DNA of 64,000 bases from Rhodopseudomonas palustris (GTDB lineage Bacteria > Pseudomonadota > Alphaproteobacteria > Rhizobiales > Xanthobacteraceae): assembly GCA_016215605.1 (NCBI GenBank), contig JACRJB010000066.1, positions 59,991 to 123,990 on the forward strand, given 5' to 3'. Below, in pieces: positions 38,702-45,778 of the stretch. Under the pieces are notes generated by a model. That model had not been told where the DNA came from and searched no databases. It saw only the letters and a list, made by a program, of their open reading frames with translations. The position numbers were made by a program, and so were the translations under genes. How positions within the stretch are numbered: the stretch's first letter is position 1; each line of letters starts with the position of its first letter.

Positions 38702-39166
38702 ATGCCTTTCGCTCCCCGCGCCGGCGCCACGCTGGCCATCGCACTCGTCGCGGCGCTGACCGCCACCGCGACCCTGACAACGAGTACCCCCGCCATGTCC
38801 GAGACCGCCAAAACCGTCACCACGCCGTCGGGCCTCAAGATAGAGGACGCCAAAGTCGGCACCGGGGCGTCGCCCACGCGCGGCCAGATCTGCGTGATGC
38901 ACTACACCGGCTGGCTGTATGAGAACGGCGTCAAGGGCAAGAAATTCGACTCGTCGGTCGATCGCAACGAACCGTTCGAATTCCCGATCGGCATGGGCCG
39001 CGTCATCAAGGGCTGGGACGAGGGTGTCGCGAGCATGAAGGTTGGCGGCAAGCGCACGCTGATCATTCCGCCCGAACTCGGCTACGGCGCGCGCGGCGCC
39101 GGCGGCGTGATCCCGCCGAATGCGACGCTGATGTTCGAGGTCGAACTGCTCGGCGTGAAGGGCTGA
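38702..39166 (+). CDS. exported FKBP-type peptidyl-prolyl isomerase
   Basis: A 154-residue FKBP. A hydrophobic N-terminal segment (about residues 7-31, ending PAMSETA) acts as signal peptide or anchor. The FKBP domain covers about 40-154 with [58 protein letters not shown] and [14 protein letters not shown], containing the key Tyr, Asp, Phe, Ile/Val, Trp and Tyr residues. It probably assists periplasmic folding. AGGAC lies eight bases before the ATG. Confidence 0.94.
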   Translation: MPFAPRAGATLAIALVAALTATATLTTSTPAMSETAKTVTTPSGLKIEDAKVGTGASPTRGQICVMHYTGWLYENGVKGKKFDSSVDRNEPFEFPIGMGRVIKGWDEGVASMKVGGKRTLIIPPELGYGARGAGGVIPPNATLMFEVELLGVKG

Positions 39167-39183
39167 GCCGTTCGCAGGCTTCG

Positions 39184-39211
39184 GCAGCCGCTCGCCTCGG
39201 CGGGCGGCTGC
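39184..39211. terminator. hairpin between converging FKBP and hypothetical genes
   Basis: An eight-base stem GCAGCCGC/GCGGCTGC with a 12-base loop in the 57-base gap between two converging stops. There is no T run, so a terminator role is only likely from position. Confidence 0.35.
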
Positions 39212-39223
39212 GCGTCGTCAGGG

Positions 39224-39562
39224 TTACGGGCGGCCGCAATACACCAGAATGCTGCCGGCCTTGTTGCTGCAGGTCGCGGTGAGGGCGCCGTTCTCGACCC
39301 GCATCGTGTCGGCGAACCTCCCCTTGCTGCCGCTCACGCAGATCGCCGACAGCAGGGTGTCGCCGGACTCGCACGACACCGGGCAGCCGTCCGAGGCGCA
39401 GCTGGCCGAGGTGAGCGCCTTGACCGGGCTGATCGGGGCCAGGGCGACCGCAGACCGCTCGGTCGCGTCGCTGGACGCGCCGTCGTCGTGTCTGGAGCTC
39501 TTGGCGGCGAATACGATCACTGCGGCGACGATGCACGCCACGACCAACGTCGAAATTTTCAT
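39224..39562 (-). CDS. small exported Cys-containing protein, unknown function
   Basis: A 112-residue protein starting MKISTLVVACIVAAVIVFAA, a signal or anchor segment. The periplasmic part has cysteines in ASCASDGCPVSCESG, AICVSG and TCSNKAG...YCG, seven in total, suggesting disulfides. Its C-terminal half is cysteine-spaced like a small secreted domain, but no family is recognised. ATG 39562 has GAGG about eight bases upstream; the frame extends to 39649 without better support. Confidence 0.65.
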   Translation of the reverse strand: MKISTLVVACIVAAVIVFAAKSSRHDDGASSDATERSAVALAPISPVKALTSASCASDGCPVSCESGDTLLSAICVSGSKGRFADTMRVENGALTATCSNKAGSILVYCGRP

Positions 39563-39786
39563 GGTCAACCTCATTCCTCGAAATGGCATCACGCCGGGAA
39601 CCGGCTCAGCATAGACCGGCTCGGAGGAATTGGAAGTGATCGCAGTCAAAGGCGTTAAATCCCGGCAAACAAACGCTTGGTGGTACTATCGTCCGTGCTA
39701 CGTGCCGCCAACATCGGACTGTCACAACATCGTCTCATCCATCACTTCATCGTCGATCGCTTGTTCGCAAACCTCAAACGCGTAGT

Positions 39787-40590
39787 ATGAACACACAATC
39801 AGATACCGCCGAAGGTGATCCGCTGCATCACCATGCGCTCGACCGCATCGCGCATGTGACGCTGCGGGCGGGGGCGATCCTGGCGCAGAGCGGCGCCTCG
39901 GTCCGCGTCGTCCACGAGGGCGCGCGGATGATCGCCGGCGGGCTCGGCGTCGAAGTGATGGGCATGCGCTCCGGCTACGCCTCGTTCGAGATCACGCTGG
40001 AGCGCGGTCGTCACACCATCACACGGATGATGCAGATCGGGCCGCACGGCGTGAACCACCGGCTGGATTTCGCGGTGCGCGATCTGGTGCTGCGCGCCTC
40101 GCAGGGCGGCATGGCGCCGGAACAGATCGAGCGCGAGCTCGACCGGCTGCAGCGCGACACGCCGCGGCATCCGCCGTGGCTGGTGGCGATCGCCACCGGT
40201 GCGGCCTGCGCCGCGTTCGGCCGGCTGCTCGGCGCCGATTGGGCGTCGTTCGTGCCGATGCTGGCGGCGGCGGGGATCGGGCAGCGGATCCGGCACTGGC
40301 TGCTCGGCCACCACGTCAACGTCTTCGTCGTCGCCGCGATCATCGGCTGCGTCGCCGCCACGCTCGGTGGCCTCGGCGCGCGGCTGGCCGGCAGCGCCAC
40401 CGTCGAGCTGGCGATGATGGCCTCGATCCTGCTGCTGGTGCCCGGCGTGCCGTCGACCAATGCGCAGACCGACGTGCTCGACGGCTACCCGACGATGGGC
40501 AGCGCCCGCGCGGTGTGGGTGATCATGATCATGGTGTTCGCCGTCACCGGGCTGTGGCTCGCCGAGTTCGTGCTGAGGATTCACGTGTGA
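39787..40590 (+). CDS. ThrE-type threonine/serine exporter, N-terminal subunit
   Basis: A 267-residue protein of the ThrE N-terminal family (PF06738). It has a conserved soluble start (ALDRIAHVTLRAGAILAQSGASV, EVMGMRSGYASFEITL) and five hydrophobic segments with the family sequence LLLVPGVPSTNAQTDVLDGYPTMG. In Corynebacterium ThrE exports threonine and serine; here the protein is split into two genes. The stop overlaps the next gene's GTG (GTGA), so the two halves are coupled. Confidence 0.9.
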   Translation: MNTQSDTAEGDPLHHHALDRIAHVTLRAGAILAQSGASVRVVHEGARMIAGGLGVEVMGMRSGYASFEITLERGRHTITRMMQIGPHGVNHRLDFAVRDLVLRASQGGMAPEQIERELDRLQRDTPRHPPWLVAIATGAACAAFGRLLGADWASFVPMLAAAGIGQRIRHWLLGHHVNVFVVAAIIGCVAATLGGLGARLAGSATVELAMMASILLLVPGVPSTNAQTDVLDGYPTMGSARAVWVIMIMVFAVTGLWLAEFVLRIHV

Positions 40591-41066
40591 CCGACCAACT
40601 GATCGCGATGCTTCCCTATCTGGCGCACCAAGCCGTGTTCGGCGCGATCGCCGCGGCCGGCTTCGGCGTGCTGTTCAATTTCGGCTGGCGCTCGCTGGCG
40701 TGGTGCGCGGTCGCCGGTGCGCTGGCGCTCGGCATCCGCACCTTCAGCCAGAAGCACGGCGCCAGCCTCGAAGCCGCGACCTTCCTGGCGGCGATCGGCA
40801 CCTCCTGCATCGCCATCCTGGGGCGGCGCTGGCTCGGCGTCGCCTGCCACGCCATCGCGCTCGCCGGCTGCATCCCGATGGTGCCGGGCGCGTTCTTCGG
40901 CCAGGCGCTGCTCGGCTACATGGCGGTGGCCGCCGACACCTCGGGACAGTCGGTGGCGCAGTTGGTCGCGTCGGCGCAGGCCTTCATCCGCGTCGTCTCG
41001 ATCGTCGGCGCGATCGGCGCCGGGCTGGCGATTCCGGCCTATCTGTTGCGGAGCCGACAGTTCTGA
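40587..41066 (+). CDS. ThrE-type threonine/serine exporter, C-terminal subunit
   Basis: A 159-residue four- to five-helix membrane protein, ThrE C-terminal family (PF12821). It shows GFGVLFNFGWRSLAWCAVAGALALGIR and IALAGCIPMVPGAFFGQAL. GTG 40587 is used as start because it lies in a GTGA overlap with the upstream gene. It completes the exporter; the pair corresponds to one single-chain ThrE. Confidence 0.88.
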   Translation: MTDQLIAMLPYLAHQAVFGAIAAAGFGVLFNFGWRSLAWCAVAGALALGIRTFSQKHGASLEAATFLAAIGTSCIAILGRRWLGVACHAIALAGCIPMVPGAFFGQALLGYMAVAADTSGQSVAQLVASAQAFIRVVSIVGAIGAGLAIPAYLLRSRQF

Positions 41067-41112
41067 GCAACGTTGCCGCGCCGGGCGCCCCGGCCGCTGC
41101 GAGAGATCATCG

Positions 41113-42234
41113 ATGAAAATTGCCTTCGCCATCGTCACTTTGTTCTCCGCCGGCGGTCTGCAGCGAGACTGCATGGCGATCGCGGCGCGGCTCGCCGCGC
41201 GCGGCCACGAGGTGACGATCTTCGCCGAACGCCAGAAGGGCGAGGTTCCGGCCGATCTGCAGGTCGAATTGTTGCCCAACCTCGCGTTCAGCAATCACCG
41301 GCGCGATTTGAAATTCGCCCAGGCCGTCGTCCAGCGTTGCGAGGGCCAATTCGACCGGCTGGTCGGGTTCGGCAAGCTGCTCGGCCTCGACCTGCTGTAC
41401 TGCGCCGACCCGTGCCTCGCGGCGCGCCGCGCGGGCTGGCTGTCGAATTTGAGCAGGCGCCGGCGGATTCAGCTGCAGCTCGAAGCCGACAGCTTCCGGA
41501 CCGGTCAGAAGACGGTGTGCATGTTGCTGAGCGACAACCAGGCGCGCGATTTCCGCAGCGCCTGGTCGACCGAGCCGGGCCGCATCGAGGTGTTGCCGCC
41601 GACCATCGATCTGGCGCGGCGGCATGCCGAGTTTCGCAGCGACGGCACCCGCGAGCGCGTCCGCGACCGGCTCGGCGTCGGCGCGGACCATCAGCTCTGG
41701 CTCGCGATCGCCAACCAGCCGAGCGTCAAGGGCCTCGATCGCACCCTGACGGCGATGAAGACGATCCCCGCAGCGCGGCTCGCCATCGCCGGCATCAAGC
41801 AGGGCAGCAAACAGGCGGGGCAGGTGCTGGGCTGGGCGCGCGGCCTCGGCGTCGCCGAGCGTGTGCAGTTGCTCGGCTTCCGCGCCGACATTCCGGAACT
41901 GATGGCCGCCGCCGATCTGTTACTTCACCCGGCGCGCTACGACACCACCGGCACCGTGATCCTGGAAAGCCTGATCAACGGCCTGCCGGTGATCACCACG
42001 GCCGAATGCGGCTACGCGCCTCACGTCGCCAAGGCCAAGGCGGGCGCGGTGATCCCGAGCCCGTTCGCGCAGGAGGCGTTGACGAAGGCCTTGGCGGAGG
42101 CGTCGTCGGCATCCCGGCGCCATCGCTGGAGCGCCAACGGCATCGCCTACGGGATCGCCGAGGAGCTCTACCGCGGGCTCGACCGGGCCGCCGATTTGAT
42201 CGAGACTCCCGCGCTCCTCACCGCCGGCCTATGA
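41113..42234 (+). CDS. glycosyltransferase family 4, LPS core WaaG-like
   Basis: A 373-residue GT-B fold glycosyltransferase. The start MKIAFAIVTLFSAGGLQRDC resembles WaaG-type LPS core glucosyltransferases, with the nucleotide-sugar part HPARYDTTGTVILESLINGLPVI near residue 275-300, an E-x7-E motif of family GT4. It is expected to add a hexose to the lipopolysaccharide core. ATG 41113 follows the thrE pair by 46 bases. Donor and acceptor cannot be read from sequence. Confidence 0.82.
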   Translation: MKIAFAIVTLFSAGGLQRDCMAIAARLAARGHEVTIFAERQKGEVPADLQVELLPNLAFSNHRRDLKFAQAVVQRCEGQFDRLVGFGKLLGLDLLYCADPCLAARRAGWLSNLSRRRRIQLQLEADSFRTGQKTVCMLLSDNQARDFRSAWSTEPGRIEVLPPTIDLARRHAEFRSDGTRERVRDRLGVGADHQLWLAIANQPSVKGLDRTLTAMKTIPAARLAIAGIKQGSKQAGQVLGWARGLGVAERVQLLGFRADIPELMAAADLLLHPARYDTTGTVILESLINGLPVITTAECGYAPHVAKAKAGAVIPSPFAQEALTKALAEASSASRRHRWSANGIAYGIAEELYRGLDRAADLIETPALLTAGL

Positions 42235-42300
42235 ACGTAGCCGACATCCACCGCGGCCGACCAGAGCGGCGCATCACAGCAAGACAATGACGGGCGACCG

Positions 42301-43209
42301 ATGCCGAAGCCGTTGAGCGAATATGATTGGGAGGACTGGAAACGACTGCGTCCGTTGTCGCATGGCCTGAAGACCGCGCGCTATCGGTGGATCGACCGCC
42401 AGTATCGGCGGCAGCCGGCGCTGGTCGGCGATCCCGCCGCGGTGGCGCGGACGATCGCGGGCCGCAAGGTGCTGGTCACGGTCGCCTATATGGATCCGGA
42501 GGCGATCGACCTGCAGGCGAGCCTGCTGCGACGGTTCTTTCCCGACTATCCTTACATCGTCGTCGACAATTCGCCGGACGGCGCGACCGCGCAGGCGATC
42601 GAACGCATCGCGGTTTCGCACGGCGTGCCGTATCTGCGCGCGCCGGAAAATCCATGGCAGAAGAGCAGTCGCTCGCACGGCATCGCGCTGAACTGGATCT
42701 GGCACAATGTGCTGCGCCCCGGCGCGCCGGAGGCGTTCGGGCTGCTCGACCACGACCTGTTTCCGACCGCGCCGGACGATCCGTTCGCGCCGCTCGCGAC
42801 GCAGGACATCTACGGCTATGTCCGCTACGCCGAGCCGGCCAACGGCCGCTGGTTCCTGTGGGCCGGCTTCACCATGATGCGGTTCGCCGCGGTGCGCGAC
42901 CTGCCGCTCGATTTCGGCCAGGACTGGTTCATCGGGCTGGACACCGGCGGCGCCAATTGGGGCCCGGTGTACAGCCGCTACGATCTCGACAAGCTGGCGC
43001 AGTCGCCGTCGCGCTTCGTGCCGTATCGTGATGGCATCGGCACCTATGACGGCCCGCTGCAATGGTGCGGGCCGTGGCTGCACGAAGTCGGCCAGATGGG
43101 CGAGCCCGAGGTGATGCGCGACAAGCGCCGCGTGGTGAAGGACATCCTGGCGCCGCATCTCGAGGCGGCGAGGGCGCCGAATGACCGGTCGATCAGCGCC
43201 GGCCGCTGA
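42301..43209 (+). CDS. glycosyltransferase-like protein, unknown specificity
   Basis: A 302-residue protein. The region 55-200 has a GT-A-like order: KVLVTVAYMDPEAIDLQASL, YPYIVVDNSPDGATAQ, RSHGIALNWIW, then GLLDHDLFPTAP, whose DHD is placed like the metal-binding DxD of GT2-type enzymes. Trp-rich segments (GRWFLWAGFTMMRF, LQWCGPWLHEVG) follow. Membrane helices are absent. The gene is 66 bases after the WaaG-like gene and could share its transcript, consistent with cell-surface sugar synthesis. It is not a recognised named enzyme. Confidence 0.65.
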   Translation: MPKPLSEYDWEDWKRLRPLSHGLKTARYRWIDRQYRRQPALVGDPAAVARTIAGRKVLVTVAYMDPEAIDLQASLLRRFFPDYPYIVVDNSPDGATAQAIERIAVSHGVPYLRAPENPWQKSSRSHGIALNWIWHNVLRPGAPEAFGLLDHDLFPTAPDDPFAPLATQDIYGYVRYAEPANGRWFLWAGFTMMRFAAVRDLPLDFGQDWFIGLDTGGANWGPVYSRYDLDKLAQSPSRFVPYRDGIGTYDGPLQWCGPWLHEVGQMGEPEVMRDKRRVVKDILAPHLEAARAPNDRSISAGR

Positions 43210-43419
43210 GCGGCCGATCGGAGACGACGCCTGCGCCGGTTGATCCGGTCGCGTCCTGATCCTGTGCTGTCGTGGGTCGGTCGCGACGACGCCGATGCAC
43301 GGCGGGTGTGTGGACAATGCAAAAGGCATTGACCCTGCGTCTCAACTGCGCCGTCCGCCGCCGGCGAGGTCTTGAATTCCCTCTGAAAGGTTGCGCTTTG
43401 GCGCGACGGTATTGAGGGG

Positions 43420-43875
43420 ATGATGATGCGTTTGTGGATTGGCGCGGTTGCGGCCGCATTGCTGCTGTCGGGGTGCGCGTCGGTGACGCGCGGCACCACT
43501 GAAAACATTTCGATCGCGACCACACCCTCCGGCGCGCTGGCCAATGTCGCAGGAACCGATGCCCCGTTTTCCTGCGTCACGCCATGCGTGGTCGAAGTGA
43601 GCCGCAGTGCCGACATCACGGTCAGCCTCAGCAAGGACGGCTATCAGCCGCAGATCATCCCGCTGACCCGCGAAATCTCCGGCGGCGGCGGCGCCGGCTT
43701 CGCCGGCAATCTGCTGCTCGGCGGCGTCGTCGGCATGGGCGTCGACGCCGCGACGGGCGCCGCGATGGATCACAAGCCGAACCCGGTGGTGGTGACGCTG
43801 CAGCCGGTGGCGCCGCCGCCCGTTGCCGCGCCCGTGGTAAGGCATCATCGGAAGCCGAAAGTGCCGGTGAGCTGA
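43420..43875 (+). CDS. small outer-membrane-type lipoprotein (PEGA-like)
   Basis: A 151-residue lipoprotein: lipobox LLLSGC ends at Cys19 after a hydrophobic core. A beta-rich PEGA-like part follows (IATTPSGALANV, TPCVVEVSRSADITVSLSKDGYQ), then a Gly-rich membrane-associating segment (GGGGAGFAGNLLLGGVVGMG) and a Pro-rich basic tail. The GVVGMGVDAATGAA part is a common tail in this lipoprotein type. A partial degenerate copy lies at 44655-44816. No operon partner. Confidence 0.75.
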   Translation: MMMRLWIGAVAAALLLSGCASVTRGTTENISIATTPSGALANVAGTDAPFSCVTPCVVEVSRSADITVSLSKDGYQPQIIPLTREISGGGGAGFAGNLLLGGVVGMGVDAATGAAMDHKPNPVVVTLQPVAPPPVAAPVVRHHRKPKVPVS

Positions 43876-43977
43876 CGCAGCACCGGCTTTGCGGCGGCCA
43901 GTGAATAGCGGTCGGGTGTGAGTTGTCGATCGCGTCGACCGGAGTGGATACGAACTGCCTCCGGATCGCAGCGCGCT

Positions 43978-44104
43978 CCCTCTCCCGCCTGCGGGAGAGG
44001 GCTGGGGTGAGGGCGCCCCAAGCAGTGATTCAGCTACTTGCGGAGAAGTAATTCAGCGACTTGCGGAGAGTAATGTCCTCACCCGGATCGCTCCGCGATC
44101 CGAC
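43978..44104. repeat. composite intergenic repeat with nested hairpins
   Basis: A perfect 11-base stem CCCTCTCCCGC/GCGGGAGAGGG (43978-43988 and 43991-44001) with a two-base loop, followed by GGGTGAGG, whose complement CCTCACCC recurs at 44077-44084. Overall it matches a dispersed intergenic repeat type of this family as I recall it. A tandem repeat lies in its loop. Confidence 0.75.
44024..44069 (+). repeat. tandem direct repeat, 2 x 23 bases
   Basis: Two adjacent 23-base units (44024-44046 and 44047-44069), each AGT(G/A)ATTCAGC(T/G)ACTTGCGGAGA with just two differences. It sits in the apical part of the composite palindrome. Confidence 0.9.
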
Positions 44105-44184
44105 CTCTGCCGCAAGCGAGAGAGGTTATGCCGCCGGTGGCCCAGCTTTAAAAATATCGCCAATCTGACGGGCGGAGGTCGTCC

Positions 44185-44430
44185 TCAGAGCCAGTGGAAA
44201 CCCTTGGCCATCAGCCCGGCGAGGCCCAGTGCGACGGCGATGATGGCCGTAAAGGTGATGCGGAAATCCGTTCTGGCTTGATCGCGCAACGAACGGACAT
44301 CCGTCTTCACGTCCGCCATCTCCCGGCCAACATGCTCCAGCGCCGCTTCGACTTTGGCGAGCCGTGCTTCCATGCCGTCGAATGTGCCATCGCCCGAAGG
44401 GATTTTCAATGGCTTCGCTTTGCCACTCAT
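44185..44430 (-). CDS. small coiled-coil membrane protein, XhlA-like
   Basis: An 81-residue protein: a heptad-rich helix (MEARLAKVEAALEHVGREM, DVKTDVRSLRDQA) from about residue 19 to 55, then one C-terminal membrane span (TFTAIIAVALGLAGLMAKG). This layout is that of phage hemolysin XhlA-type and related small proteins, but no phage genes are next to it. ATG 44430 lacks a clear RBS; a TTG at 44448 is the alternative. Function is unknown. Confidence 0.6.
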   Translation of the reverse strand: MSGKAKPLKIPSGDGTFDGMEARLAKVEAALEHVGREMADVKTDVRSLRDQARTDFRITFTAIIAVALGLAGLMAKGFHWL

Positions 44431-44654
44431 GATTGGGCAGCCGATCAATAAGGGAAACAGTATGCTCTCTACGCTTTCAAAAGGTGCAAACCGTCGGAGG
44501 CGCGATCGAAAAGTCTGTTTGTGAACAATTTAGATTTGCTCACTCAATCGCGGCCGTGGCTCGCGCGCAAGCGGGAGCTTCGGCTAATGAGTCGACAAAG
44601 TCGGCGAGCTACGGCTCACAGAACGGCCGGGGGGCGAGTTCGACCTCTAAAATC

Positions 44655-44816
44655 AGCAGGGGCCCCGGCGTCGCCGGCAACATCCGGCTCGGCGGTGTCG
44701 TCGGCATGGGCGTCGACGCAGCAACGGGCGCTGCGACGGATCACAAGCCGAACCCGTCGGTAGTGACGCTGTAGCCGGTGGCTAGGCATCGGAAGCCGAA
44801 GGTGTCAGTGAGCTGA
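44655..44816 (+). pseudogene. degenerate 3' copy of the lipoprotein gene at 43420
   Basis: The translation GPGVAGNIRLGGVVGMGVDA and TDHKPNPSVVTL closely matches the C-terminal part of the 43420 lipoprotein. At 44772-44774 a TAG replaces the parent CAG codon. Past it the same frame continues as PVARHRKPKVSVS and ends at a TGA in the position of the parent stop. The segment for the Pro/Ala linker (PPPVAAP) is missing. No lipobox or 5' half is present upstream. This is a partial tandem duplication, now decayed. Confidence 0.8.
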
Positions 44817-44854
44817 TCAAAAGCGATAGCCGAAAATGTTGGCCCTAAGGATAT

Positions 44855-45310
44855 TCAAGTAGCTGTCATCATTGAAACAATATGGAGATAGGCAGCGGTG
44901 AGAGTGCGCTTAGTCTCCGGATCATATGAATCTAGGTCCGACGGATGCTCGTGGTCTTTTCGGAAAGTGCGGTGCCACGCTGAGTCAGAAGAGACGATAA
45001 CACTGCCCGGTTGATCTTCGAATTGATCAGCGGTGATATCAACGACAAGACTTTGTCGTTGGAGCCACGCATGCGATTGACCTTCGCGAAATCCGACCAC
45101 GTAAAAGAAGCCACCATAGCCGTGGACATTTAGATGCTTTCCGACCAGTAAAGTTGCATCGCCGCACGACCCGAGAGGAAACTGCTCAAATGTAGTCGGA
45201 AGTAATGATCGGGGACATTTTTCGATAGCACGACGAAATTCCGTCGCAAGCTGCCGGATGCAAGCGAAGTCGTCAGACTTGTTACACATCTCTTCGCTTC
45301 GACGACCCAT
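44855..45310 (-). CDS. unknown protein with Cys-His-Asp (papain/transglutaminase-like) layout
   Basis: A 151-residue protein of unknown family. Possible catalytic residues are Cys49 in PLGSCGDATLLVG, His80 in GQSHAWLQ and Asp91 in LVVDITADQF. Cys at a helix start, then HAW and VxD on strands, is the usual order in transglutaminase-like and NlpC-type cysteine hydrolases. No signal peptide, so it is likely cytosolic. The gene and its flanks are visibly AT-richer than the window average and it lies next to tRNA-Arg, both suggestive of acquisition by transfer. No partner genes. The start at 45310 lacks an RBS; ATG 45289 is an alternative. Confidence 0.6.
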   Translation of the reverse strand: MGRRSEEMCNKSDDFACIRQLATEFRRAIEKCPRSLLPTTFEQFPLGSCGDATLLVGKHLNVHGYGGFFYVVGFREGQSHAWLQRQSLVVDITADQFEDQPGSVIVSSDSAWHRTFRKDHEHPSDLDSYDPETKRTLTAAYLHIVSMMTAT

Positions 45311-45416
45311 CCATTTTCAATAAAACTCGATCACCTCGCATTAGAGGTAGGATGAACAATACCTCCAGCAGCCTTTCGTCGAGCGAACGTCGCCATGACA
45401 AAGGTTGTACGAGCTT

Positions 45417-45493
45417 TGGCGATCCCAGCAGGATTCGAACCTGCAACCCGCGGAGTAGAAATCCGCTACTCTATCCAGTTGAGCTATGGGACC
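45417..45493 (-). tRNA. tRNA-Arg (anticodon TCT)
   Basis: A 77-base cloverleaf on the minus strand. Acceptor arms are GGTCCCA and TGGGATC (one G-T pair), the anticodon stem GCGGA/TCCGC holds TTTCTAC with TCT (plus-strand 45457-45459), the T arm is GGTTCGAATCC, and CCA is encoded. Confidence 0.96.
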
Positions 45494-45778
45494 GTCGGGG
45501 GCTTTCTAGCACCGCGGATACAAAAAATCCGCTTCCGAGACAACAGCATCGAACCAATTGCCGAGATCGGCCGTCCAAACCGTGCGGCGCGTTGTGTTCG
45601 GCGCGCCGACACGCGAAGATGCGAATCTGATGGATCGTCGACCCACATCGGACCGTCATGGTCATCCGGCTAGGCTGGGGCGTCCGGCCCTGCGGGCGCG
45701 GGGCCATCGGAGCGTCATTTTTCAGGCATTTTGTTTCGTCTCGGAACGCGGCGTACGTCCGCGGCAGGGGAGTTCGAC

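Noticed and set aside
44820..45500. Integration (att) site duplication at tRNA-Arg
   Set aside because: I looked for a second copy of the tRNA 3' end in the nearby AT-rich patch and saw none; no integrase is present.
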